The position numbers and the translations under genes are program-made. The notes below the pieces were generated by a model, which saw only the letters and a program-made list of their open reading frames with translations, was not told the origin of the DNA and made no database searches. Shown here piece by piece: positions 11,150 through 20,714 of a stretch of DNA of 64,000 nt (position 1 is the stretch's first letter; each line of letters begins with the position of its first letter). This DNA is from Helichrysum umbraculigerum (lineage: Eukaryota > Streptophyta > Magnoliopsida > Asterales > Asteraceae): assembly GCA_949592205.1 (NCBI GenBank), contig CATIUR010000003.1, positions 163,917,759-163,981,758 on the forward strand. The letters are read 5' to 3'.

Positions 11150-13799
11150 TTATGTTGAAGTTGTGTTTGAAGCTGAGTCAGTGAAGAGTTGAGGATACTT
11201 GAGTCGCATCTGGTCTTCCCGTTCCCAGGTGAATTCTGGACCACGCCGCGAATTCCACCTAACCTTGACAATGGGAATACGACTTTGTTTAAGTTGTTTG
11301 ACCTCACGGTCCATGATTTCAGCAGGTTCCTCAACAAAGTGAAGTTTCTCGTCAACTCGAATTTCATCGAGTGGAATGATAAGTGTCTCATCAGACAGAC
11401 ACTTCTTCAGATTTGAAACATGAAAAGTGGGGTGCACGCTGCTAAGCTCAGCGGGCAGTTGTAATCGGTATGCCACCGGACCTATCCTCTCAAGGATCTC
11501 AAACGGTCCAATGTATCTTGGGTTCAATTTACCCCGTTTGCCAAATCGAATGACACCTTTCCAAGGTGAAACTTTGAGTAATACTCGGTCCCCAACCTGG
11601 AACTCGAGTGGTTTGCGTCTCACGTCAGCATAACTTTTCTGACGATCACGCGCGGCTTTGAGTTTGTTTTGAATTTCGACGATTCTCTCGGTCGCCTCGT
11701 GAATGATTTCTGGACCTGTGAGTTGGCTATCCCCAACCTCGGTCCAACAGATAGGTGACCGGCACTTACGACAGTACAGTGCCTCGAATGGTGCAGCTTT
11801 AATGCTGGTATGATAACTGTTGTTGTACGAGAACTCGCACAATGGTAGGTGTTTTTCCCAGTTTACACCGAAGTCTACTACGCAGGCCCGTAGCATGTCT
11901 TCTAGTGTTTGAATTGTTCGTTCACTTTGGCCGTCGGTTTGAGGATGGTATGCGGTACTCATATCAAGTCGAGTACCTAGGGATTTTTGAAGTGATTGCC
12001 AAAATTGTGAAGTGAAACGACTATCTCTATCGGAGATAATTGAGATTGGAACACCGTGTTTGGTCACGATTTCCTTCAGATAGATTCTGGTGAGGCGTTC
12101 CATTTTGTCGGATTCCTTGATTGCCAGGAAGTGAGTAGACTTTGTGAGACGATCCACGATCACCCAAATGGTATCGCAACCGTTCGCTGACTTGGGTAGT
12201 TTGGTTATGAAGTCCATGGCAATTTGTTCCCATTTCCATTCAGGAAGATCGGGTTGTTGAAGTAAACCAGAAGGTTTTTGATATTCGATTTTGACCTTGG
12301 AGCAAGTAAGGCACTTGCTGACGTAGGTGGCGATTTCAGCTTTCATGTTCGGCCACCAGTAGAAGTCCTTGATACCGTGATACATTTTATCAGATCCCGG
12401 ATGGATAGAATATTTGGACTTGTGAGCTTCATCCATCACTAAGTCTCGTAGGTTCCCAAATTTAGGCAACCAGATTCGGTTTAAGAAATACCTAATCCCG
12501 TTAGGTTTGATTTCGAATTGTTTATCCATGCCTCGCAAGGCTTCATCTTTGACATTTTTGGGTTTCAAGGCTTCGAGTTGAGCAGTGAGAATTTGAACGT
12601 TTAAATTGTTGTGAATGGTCATACTGAGGGCTCGGACCCGAAGTGGTTTCACTCGCTCTTTCCGACTGAGGGCATCAGCAACAACATTTGCTTTGCCTGG
12701 ATGATATTTGAGTTCGCAGTCGTAATCGGTAAGCAACTCGACCCATCGACGTTGCCTCATGTTGAGATCCTTCTGATCGAATATGTGTTGGAGACTTTTG
12801 TGGTCTGTAAAGATTGTGCACCTAGTGCCATAGAGGTAATGTCTCCAAATTTTGAGAGCAAAAACGACCGCTCCTAGCTCGAGGTCGTGGGTGGTGTAAT
12901 TCTTTTCGTGAATCTTGAGTTGTCGTGAAGCATAAGCAATGACTTTGTCTCGTTGCATAAGCACACAACCGAGACCTTGATGAGAGGCATCGCAGTATAC
13001 CACGAAGTCATCGGTGCCCTCGGGTAATGATAGAATAGGAGCACTGCAAAGCTTTTGTTTTAATAGTTGGAATGCCGACTCTTGTTTATCAGTCCAGTCA
13101 AACTTTTTGTCTTTCTGGGTCTGAGTCGTGAATGGTAAGGCTATCTTGGAGAAATTTTCAATGAATCGTCGGTAATACCCGGCAAGACCCAAAAATTGGC
13201 GTACTTCGATCGGAGTGGTGGGTGCTTGCCAGCCCTTGATAGCTTCAATTTTTGATGGGTCAACGTGAATTCCCTGACTGTCAATCACGTGACCAAGAAA
13301 TTGAACTGTTTGAATCCAGAACTCACACTTAGAGAATTTTGCATAGAGCTCCTCGTGTTTAAGTAGTTCAAGGATGGTTTTGAGGTGTTGCGCGTGTTCT
13401 TCTTTGTTTCGTGAATATATGAGGATGTCGTCGATGAAGACAATGACAAACTTGTCAAGGTAAGGTTTGCACACCCGATTCATAAGGTCCATGAATACCG
13501 CCGGTGCGTTGGTTAGGCCGAATGGCATCACTTGGAATTCGTAATGCCCATAGCGGGTTCGGAAAGCGGTTTTTGGAATGTCAGCATCGCGAACACGCAA
13601 TTGGTGATAACCGGATCGGAGATCAATCTTTGAATAACAACTTGATCCTTGAAGTTGGTCAAACAAATCATCGATTCGAGGAAGTGGATACCGGTTCTTG
13701 ACAGTTAACTTGTTCAACTCTCGGTAGTCGATACACATTCGAAAAGAACCGTCTTTCTTCTTGACAAATAGGACCGGAGCTCCCCAAGGTGAAGAACTC
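11150..13799 (-). pseudogene. pol: reverse transcriptase, RNase H, integrase, chromodomain (frameshifted from gag-PR)
   Basis: An 862-residue frame starts MCIDYRELNK. It contains the RT active site FIDDILIYS, RNase H YCDASHQGLGCVL, the integrase zinc region (HPGSDKMYHG... CLTC), the integrase core with MDF and SDRDSRF, and a C-terminal chromodomain-like stretch ending ERE-DQMRLKYPQLF. It would normally be continuous with gag-protease upstream. A single missing base near 13800, just after the codons for GFIR, shifts the frame, so the N-terminal RT residues lie in the wrong frame. All motifs downstream of the shift look intact, so the break is recent. The stop lies 34 bp before the LTR. Confidence 0.9.
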
Positions 13800-15606
13800 G
13801 CCTGATAAATCCTCGTTCCAGGAGTTCCTGTAATTGGGTGGACAACTCCTGAAGTTCGGATGGAGCTAAACGGTATGGTGCTCGGGCCACAGGCGCAGCA
13901 CCTGGTACAAGATCGATTGAGAACTCAACATGTCTTGGTGGTGGTAGACCAGGTAGTTCTTCGGGAAAGACTTCTGGAAAGTCTCGAACAATTGGAACAT
14001 CCTCAAGTCGCTTCTCCTCCGACTTTTTCTCCATGATGTGCGCGAGGATTGCTGGATAACCCTTTCTCAGGAATTTTCGGGTTTTTAGGCAAGATATGAG
14101 GTTAAGCCTCGTCCCACCAGTCTCCCCCTGTATGACCAAGGTTCTACCTACGGTGAGAGGTATGCGAACAATTTTGTCATAGCAAATGATTTCGGCGCGA
14201 TATTTGGATAGCCAGTCCATGCCTACGATGACGTCGAAACTCCCTATCTCGATTGGCATAAGATCTATGGAGAAGATTTCGTCGGCTAGGTTTAAAGTGC
14301 AATTAGGTATCACACTATTGGTTTCTATCAATTTGCCATTTGCTAGCTCTACGGTGTATTTAACGTCTAAAGCAACAGGTGTGATGTCAAGTAGAGGGCA
14401 AAATTCATCGGAAATAAAACTTCTATCAGCACCAGTATCAAACAGAATAGAAGCAGTTAAATTGTTGAGGAGGAACATACCCGTGACCACATTCGGGTCC
14501 TGACGGGCGTCCCCTGAGTTGATCACGAAGGCGCTACTTTTGACGTTGTTGTTGTTGCGGCTGTTGTTGTTGTTGTTGTTGCCCTTATTCTTTAATTTAG
14601 GGCACGTATCCCTAAAGTGTCCTGGATTTCCACATTCATAGCAGGACTTAGGTTGTCGGGCATTTTTGTCAGATGGGTTGTTGTTGGATCTGGGAGCTCG
14701 GCAATCCTTAGTCGAATGCCCGTACCTCCTGCAGTTGTTGCGAGGGGTATTGCACTGACCAAAGTGGTGATAGTTACACTTGGGACAATAAGGTCTGTCC
14801 CCAGTGTAGCTGCGGGTGGGTTCAGAGGTGGTGTTGTAGACTTGGATGGCGTTGTTTTTCTTGTTTGAGTTGTGGTGGTGTTCAGTGGATTTGCGTTTGT
14901 TGTTGTTAGAGGATGAAGTGTTGGAAGTCCCACGGCTGACAACTAGGGCCATGAGTTCGTGGGCTAAACGAATGGCACTTTCAGTGGTGGTTGGTTTGGA
15001 TGAGGCGACATTTCCCTGGATGTTCTCAGGGAGTCCGCGAATGTATCTCTTAATGCCATTACTTTCCGGTTCAACCAAGCTTGGGCATAGTAATGCAAAC
15101 TGCTGAAATTTGGTGGTATATTCAGCAACATCATTTCCCTGCACCGCCAGGTGCCAGAATTCTTCCTCCAGCCTATGCAGCTCTTCTTCAGGACAGTATT
15201 TTTCTGTCAGTTTCTTCTTCAGTTCGGCCCAAGGAAGCCGATTTGCAACCTCAAGACCTACAGAGTTTGCGTGGGTTTTCCACCACGTGAGTGCACCTTC
15301 TTGAAAGGTGTAAGCAGCGAATTTGACCTTGTTGTTCTCAGTGCAGTCGCAGAGACTGAAAACAGATTCCATACGCTCAATCCAACGGATCAAGCCAATG
15401 GCACCCTCCGTGCCCTTGAAATATAGTGGTTTACAGCTGAGGAAATCCTTGTAGGAACAAGGCTTTACAGCAGGAGTGGTGGTGGTGGTACTGACTGTTT
15501 CCTCAGTCGTTCGGATTGAATCCCGAGCAGCCAAGGCATCGGCTACGGCCCGAGTAACGGCAGCAGCGAGTTCAGCTTCACTGTAACTCTTTTTCTTCGG
15601 CGGCAT
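13714..15606 (-). CDS. gag-protease of the chromovirus (630 codons, tail out of frame)
   Basis: The protein starts MPPKKKSYSEAELAAAV. It carries a retrotransposon gag region (KFAAYTFQEGALTWW... LPENIQG), three cysteine/histidine knuckles (CPKCNYHHFGQC, CRRYGHSTKDC, CYECGNPGHFRDTC) and the aspartic protease active site DTGADRSFI at about residue 390. The knuckle region is followed by poly-Asn. The last 25 or so residues (RRVLHLGELRS...) are not RT sequence: they result from the one-base deletion near 13800. Gag packages the element RNA and the protease matures the polyprotein. A long Asn/Ser-rich linker (around residues 225-255) is typical of plant copies. Confidence 0.9.
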   Translation of the reverse strand: MPPKKKSYSEAELAAAVTRAVADALAARDSIRTTEETVSTTTTTPAVKPCSYKDFLSCKPLYFKGTEGAIGLIRWIERMESVFSLCDCTENNKVKFAAYTFQEGALTWWKTHANSVGLEVANRLPWAELKKKLTEKYCPEEELHRLEEEFWHLAVQGNDVAEYTTKFQQFALLCPSLVEPESNGIKRYIRGLPENIQGNVASSKPTTTESAIRLAHELMALVVSRGTSNTSSSNNNKRKSTEHHHNSNKKNNAIQVYNTTSEPTRSYTGDRPYCPKCNYHHFGQCNTPRNNCRRYGHSTKDCRAPRSNNNPSDKNARQPKSCYECGNPGHFRDTCPKLKNKGNNNNNNSRNNNNVKSSAFVINSGDARQDPNVVTGMFLLNNLTASILFDTGADRSFISDEFCPLLDITPVALDVKYTVELANGKLIETNSVIPNCTLNLADEIFSIDLMPIEIGSFDVIVGMDWLSKYRAEIICYDKIVRIPLTVGRTLVIQGETGGTRLNLISCLKTRKFLRKGYPAILAHIMEKKSEEKRLEDVPIVRDFPEVFPEELPGLPPPRHVEFSIDLVPGAAPVARAPYRLAPSELQELSTQLQELLERGFIRRVLHLGELRSYLSRRKTVLFECVSTTES

Positions 15607-15935
15607 GGTTCTTCAAGAAAAGAAACAATAGGTACGTAAGAAATTGTACCAGAATGATAATTGTGGTAGATGTATGTATTTAAGTGACAATATACACATC
15701 ACAAGTGTAATAGTTCCATAATATAGATTTAAATCGAAAGAAATTGTCAATTGATATTCAGTTGTTAAACGATTACAGACAATTTCGAGTTTGAGAATTC
15801 AAAAGTTACAGACTTAGATATTGTGCCAAAAGTTTCGGGAATTGTTTCATCTGGTCAATTTACATTAGTCCTACGAAAGCGTTATGAAGTGCAGATTCAA
15901 CCTAAGCTAATTCTGACGAAGATTGAGTTGTGGCA
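15607..15935 (-). other. Leader between the extra ORF and gag
   Basis: Untranslated internal region of the retrotransposon; no motif recognised apart from the 20-bp tandem duplication at its boundary with the upstream ORF. Confidence 0.6.
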
Positions 15936-15973
15936 TTAAGGCAGTGAGACGGTCATTAAGGCAGTGAGACGGT
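15934..15973. repeat. 20-bp perfect tandem duplication
   Basis: CATTAAGGCAGTGAGACGGT occurs twice head to tail. Because 20 is not a multiple of three, it changes the reading frame at the end of the extra ORF and supplies its present stop codon. Confidence 0.9.
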
Positions 15974-16421
15974 CAACGGACTCTGCAAGTCGGCCAACCA
16001 TTCTGAGTGCCTCCTCGGTTTCCCTCAGGCGTGTCTCACACTGAGTCAACCTTGCTCGCAGGACAGTGACTTCGTTTTGATTGTCGGTCACTTGATTGTG
16101 GACGATCTCCATGGTCTCGATGGTTTCACCCACTCGATTTTCGAGAACGCCCATATGGTTGATAGCGTTTTCATGGTCCTCAGAGACCTGAGCAACTTGT
16201 CCCATTAGGGTGAGTGTCCAGTTTTCTCGGGTCTCTTGCAACTCGATGTCCATGTCACGCAGTTGTTGCTCGTGACGGTGTAGTCTAGTAGTCAAATCTG
16301 TTAGTGTGAATTGATTGGGGTATGGGCCTGCTCGAGGCAACCTGGGGTTCCTCCTAGCTACCCTTGAACCTTGTGATTCGTACGGATGAGAACGAGATGA
16401 GTTGGGTGGTGTGTTTGCCAT
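15936..16421 (-). CDS. Extra ORF upstream of gag, 161 aa, coiled-coil-like
   Basis: A sense-strand ORF between the primer site and gag. It begins MANTPPNSSRSHPYESQG, has a basic Pro/Arg-rich first 40 residues (VARRNPRLPRAGPYPNQF) and then a long Glu/Leu/Arg helix-forming region (TRLHRHEQQLRDMDIELQE, RLTQCETRLRETEEALRM) that could form a coiled coil. No catalytic motif or transmembrane segment is visible. I do not recognise a family. Additional ORFs of this kind are known in plant LTR elements, but their roles are mostly unknown. A 20-bp tandem duplication (15934-15953, 15954-15973) covers its 3' end, so the last few codons are probably not ancestral. ATG choice: first in-frame Met, followed by the Pro/Ser-rich head. 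Confidence 0.6.
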   Translation of the reverse strand: MANTPPNSSRSHPYESQGSRVARRNPRLPRAGPYPNQFTLTDLTTRLHRHEQQLRDMDIELQETRENWTLTLMGQVAQVSEDHENAINHMGVLENRVGETIETMEIVHNQVTDNQNEVTVLRARLTQCETRLRETEEALRMVGRLAESVDRLTALMTVSLP

Positions 16422-16782
16422 TCTGAGACAGAGTGTTAGAAAGAATGAGGCCTATATTCATATAACATAATATAGCCTAAGATTGTAAGTGAGGTCTATT
16501 TATGTATATATATGTATATCACATAATAACCTATTGAGTGTCTAGCACAGACATGTTTTGAGTCCCGTTTCTCTCGAGGTCAGAGTCAACTAGTGTATCC
16601 TGTTCAGCCATAACTTCCTTCAGATCTTACATCATCTTTATTTAATTGTACATAGTTGATCAAGCTATGTTAAATTAAATTCGTATGCTGTAATCCCTGA
16701 ACTGGTTATACCTAATAGGGAATACTGCCTAACGGTCATAGTCTAGGCCCACTAAATGCAACCTAGTTCACTATAACCTTAG

Positions 16783-16794
16783 GCTCTGATACCA
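16783..16794 (-). promoter_or_regulatory. Primer binding site, tRNA-iMet type
   Basis: Minus-strand TGGTATCAGAGC lies three bases inside the 5' LTR. It is the standard complement of the 3' end of plant initiator methionine tRNA. Confidence 0.9.
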
Positions 16795-16797
16795 ATC

Positions 16798-19392
16798 TGT
16801 GACACCCCCAAATATGATTGATTTGCGGAAGCTCGATTTGGTTGTCACTAATCAATATACAAAGCACATAAGATAATAATGAACGACCACTATATGTGTC
16901 GTTTTAAACTTGTATAAATAAAGTAAACGTTTACATCAAAACAATGTTACATTAGCTCGGTTCCTGAAATTGAGAGATTACATAGCATAATTTCTTTTAC
17001 CAAATATAATAATGCGATCAAATCTCTAATTGTATGTATGCTGACTCGAGCTAATGATCCCTGCTTGTGCAGCCAACCTACTGCTGGGTACCTGTGATAT
17101 GTACTAAAATGGGTCAGCGAAAACGCTGGTGAGCTCATAGGTTTGTATGTCAATGTATAGTTGTCAGAACCGCAAGATTTATATTGAATTTAAAATGCAA
17201 TTAAGCAAAATAAAAGTTATACAATCCATGAGCACATAGTCTGAGCTTAACTTGATTTGTCAGGCCCAATTAAGGAAACCTAACTTGAAATGCCTCCTAC
17301 GAGTGTCTAATCCACACTCGTCTTCCCAAATGCTAATACATCCGTTTGACCGGTTAGTGCGTGCTAACCCGGATGAGGATTGTCAATCCCATATGATATC
17401 ATATACTAACATTCACGCTAAAATATTAGAGACTATGCTTATAGAGGACTTTAATTGATTAGCTTGAAACTCATGTAGTATTTGAAGTTTGGCACTTGCG
17501 TTCTACTTGTAAAACAAATCGAAGTAGTAATATCACACCCCTAGTTGAAAAGCAGTGAAAAATGGGGCCATGAAACTCACCTGAGTCTTGAAGTGTTTAA
17601 TTTAATAAACTTGGAGTAATTAGCTGTGAGTTGGTGTCCAAAGACTTGAAACCTGAATGTGTCCACGACACTTGATTTGTTATTAATTGTACCGGTATCT
17701 TGAAAGACTACCATTGAATTGTTTGTTTAACTTAATGTCCAAATTACCCCGATTTGGTTGTTTGTATAGTTACAAGTTACAACGACTTGTTTGATTGAAT
17801 TGTTCCAAGTTACAATAACTTAGTTGAATTGTATTTTGAAAACGCGTACGGCACGTTGGTGATTAGTTGGAATAAAAGTGTTGTTGTTGTCGTCTTGTTT
17901 TTGAAGTGTTACACTTGAAGTATAAGTCCCATTATGTTCTAAAAGTCGTATTGCATAAGCATTTGAAGTTGTATAAGCTCGACATTTGGTGTAAAAATGT
18001 GCTTACGGAATCTAGGTACGGGGGTCCGGGGGCAGCGCCCCTGGTTAGCGGGGTCCAAGGGGCAGAGCCCCTGGCTGGGGTCGAGCTGCCAGGTCAGCTT
18101 GGAAAATTTTTATTTCTACTATATTGCTTTAAGGAAAAACGCATCTGGACTTGAATTTGGGTGAAATCAAGTGATAAAATTTCGAGCCTCGACACTTAGT
18201 AAAAATCTATGTTTTTGAGGTTCTGGTTTGTGCGACGTTGGGTGCGACGTCGCAGATCCTGACTGCGACGTTGGGCATGGCGTCGCTATGTGCGACATTC
18301 GCAATTTAATGCGACGTTGTACGTGGCGTCGCTATATGCGACGTTGATTTCGGCGACGTAAGGGCTTGCGTCGCTAATTGCGACTTCTGCCAATTAAGGC
18401 GACGTTGGGGCTGACGTCGCTATATGCGACGTTGTGGAAGGTTTTGCGACGTCGCATAAAGTCTGGCCCAAATGCGACGTTACGGTCTGTTGGCCGGAAT
18501 TTGTGTCGAAAACGAGTTTTCCGGTTTTCGTTTGATCCAAAACTTTTACCCAACCCTCATAGGGACATATTAAGCTTATACAAACAATAATATATGAAAA
18601 GTAAGTAAAATCGGGAGATGTCGGGATTTGTCGGAAACTTACAAAGTGGTGAAATGAAAATCCGGAAAGATAGGATGATAGATCGAGACGTGGTGGTTCT
18701 TTTATTCCAAACGGCTTGAAGATCCGAGGTCGTTTGGTGTTCCCTTTTGTCGATTTTTATGATGATGTTAAAGATGGTGGTGGTGGGTAAGTAGAGAGAA
18801 AAAGAAAGAAAGAGAGAGAAAGAGAAATGAAAAATGAAAGAAAAATGAAAGTGGAGGTGGTTTTGGTTGAGAGTTCCAACTCTCAGCCCGAGCCTCCGTG
18901 CTCCGTGCGGTGTTCGTTTACTCCGTCGTTTAAACGTTAAATATTTATTTTCTATGTTTTATTATTCGTTTTAAAATACGAATAATTATCCAGTATTTTT
19001 GTTGAAGCATTTTACTAAATGTTTAATAATCACATTATAAAAGGTGACTTGTCTCATTTTGTTTGCGCAATTACATTTTTATTCGCGTTTATATTAATTG
19101 TGTGATAACACTTGGATATTAACTATTATTGACATAGTGTTTTTAAGCCCGATAACATTATTAATAATCCTTGTATTACTTAATAAAATTGTTCACCAAC
19201 GTCCGTATTTATTGAATCGAAATACATTCGATTTGAAACTCGTACGATTTAAACAAATCGTATAATTGTGTAGATATATATTCAACAATATATATAATAA
19301 TTGATACATTAATTAGCCTAACACAGAACTAATTACATGTATTAAAACTTGATTAGGCACTAAATTCTAGTCCTAAATTGTCGGGTGTCACA
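16798..19392 (-). repeat. 5' LTR of the chromovirus (2595 bp)
   Basis: It carries the promoter end of the element on the minus strand. Compared with the 3' LTR it has about 16 base differences, mostly transitions, and two deletions within the TGCGACGT array (near 18302 and 18450). It ends GGGTGTCACA exactly at the junction with the right CACTA arm. Confidence 0.9.
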
Positions 19393-19836
19393 TTTAAGAA
19401 ATGATCTTCACACTTTAAAGTATTGCAAATTTTGAATTTTTTCACGCTTGTAAGCGTCAACATTGTGATACATATTATTATTAGTTCAATTTCTTCACAC
19501 TTAAAAGCGTGAACATTTTGTACACACTTATAAGTGTGAATAATGTAGCAAATAAGTTAACACTTTATAAAAGTGTGAAGAAAAAAGCGTGAAGAATTGA
19601 CACTTTTGTTGTAGTGTATATATTAAAACATTAATTAATTAATTAGATGGATTAATTAATTTGATCATTATTTTATCTCTATTTTATCTACAAAGCATTT
19701 TCACATTATCTTAAAAGGGTGATGATATCTACAACACACAAATTAATGCATACACCAAAACTGTGCTATTATATACTTTTACTGTATGTTTGAATACTTG
19801 TACTGTGTGGTGTAAACATCAATTTTTGTGTTGTAT

Positions 19837-20569
19837 GAGATGGGATCATGAGAGTACATTAATTATGGAAAGTATTGAAGTACCAATGGGAGGGTGTCAT
19901 TTGTACAAAGAGAATACAAAACCCATTTACCCTCTAACTTAAATATCTCACAAACGACAAATCGAAAAATTATGAAAATTGCACCATTAGATTCAGCGTT
20001 TGATCCTCTTCGATTTGCCGTCCATCAATGCGTACTTTCGATGAATTTTTTTCACATTTTTTGGTGGGTTTTACAATTTACTAACGCATGTGTTAAAATG
20101 TTGCGTTTAGGGTTTAGGGTTTGGGGTTTTACAATTTACAATTTACTAAACCCTAAACGCTTTATATAACTCTAAACCCTAAATCTTACTAAACCCTAAA
20201 CCCTACTAAACCCTAAACCTATTAAACCCTAAACCCTAATAAATCATAAACCCTAATCCCTAAACTCTATACTTAAATTAAATATTTAACCAAATATTAA
20301 CACATGTGTTAGCAATTAGTAAAACCCATCAAAAAAGGTGGAAAAAAAAATTCATCGAAAGTATGCCTTGATGGACGGCAAATCGAAGAGGATCAAACGC
20401 TGAATCTAATGGTGCAATTTTCATAATTTTTCGATTTGTCGTTTGTAAGATATTTAAGTTAGGGGGTAAATGGATTTTTAACATGTGGGTATTCTCTTTG
20501 TACACATGACACCCTTCCATTGGTACTTCCATTCTTTCAAAAATCCTTGTACTTTCATGATCTTTTTTC
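19837..20569. mobile_element. Foldback Mutator-like element A, telomere-repeat loop
   Basis: The element is flanked by a perfect 10-bp duplication TGTGTTGTAT (19827-19836, 20570-20579). Arms of about 265 bp are inverted copies of each other (left: GAGATGGGATCATGAGAG; right read inward: GAAAAAAGATCATGAAAG). The arms share tracts such as CGACAAATCGAAAAATTATG and GATTCAGCGTTTGATCC. The loop (about 20106-20275) is built of TTTAGGG and CCCTAAA units. Long TIRs with a 9-11-bp duplication indicate Mutator. ORFs here are arm sequence, not genes. Confidence 0.8.
20106..20275. repeat. Interstitial telomere-type repeats, block 1
   Basis: Degenerate TTTAGGG units (20106-20130) turn into CCCTAAA units (20150-20270), with variants such as CCCTAAACG and ATCATAAACCCTAA. 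The units are imperfect and face each other, so this is transposon interior and not a chromosome end. Confidence 0.8.
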
Positions 20570-20714
20570 TGTGTTGTATATATCAACTCCCACCTTAAAA
20601 ATGGACTCAATAAAATGAAATGACTCTATTACCCCTAGAATAATCTATTACCATCAATTAACTCAATAAATACCATATACAATCCATATTATCTTTATTG
20701 TCTTATGTAATTAA

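Larger units (their letters stand above)
8476..19392 (-). mobile_element. Ty3/gypsy chromovirus (Tekay/Del-like), 10.9 kb, two LTRs
   Basis: This is a complete LTR retrotransposon on the minus strand: 5' LTR 16798-19392, primer site 16783-16794, an extra ORF, gag-protease, RT-RNase H-integrase-chromodomain, polypurine tract, 3' LTR 8476-11115. LTRs begin TGTGACACCC and end GGGTGTCACA. By eye the LTRs differ by about 16 substitutions plus two array-length indels over 2.6 kb (about 0.6%), so the insertion is recent. Domain order, the tRNA-iMet primer site and the C-terminal chromodomain-like region fit the Tekay clade. The expected 5-bp target duplication is absent: the flanks are GGTGT and TTTAA. 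It is not autonomous because pol is frameshifted. Confidence 0.9.
8212..19616. mobile_element. Palindromic CACTA-like element, split by an LTR retrotransposon
   Basis: The left arm (8212-8475) starts CACTACAAAAAAATG and the right arm (19393-19616) ends TTTTGTTGTAGTG. They are flanked by TAT on both sides (8209-8211 and 19617-19619), as expected for a 3-bp CACTA duplication. The two arms are inverted copies of each other for about 220 bp. They are rich in CACGCTTTTAAGCGTG / CACACTTATAAGTGTG dyads, so the element is a foldback MITE of roughly 490 bp. A chromovirus (8476-19392) lies in its centre. No transposase is encoded. Confidence 0.75.
19714..20595. mobile_element. MITE interrupted by a foldback MULE
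   Basis: Left end AAGGGTGATGATATCTACAACAC... and, read inward from the right, AAGGTGGGAGTTGATATATACAACAC are inverted copies. The similarity continues past the point where the MULE (19837-20569) sits in the right terminal repeat. No clear duplication was identified for this outer element, so the superfamily is unassigned. Confidence 0.5.

Noticed and set aside
14186..15426. Several ORFs of 65-105 codons on the plus strand
   Set aside because: They are antisense shadows of the gag-protease frame.
19894..20610. Short proteins containing APLDSAFDPLRFAVHQ
   Set aside because: The same peptide appears in four places because the foldback arms are repeated. It is transposon arm sequence.
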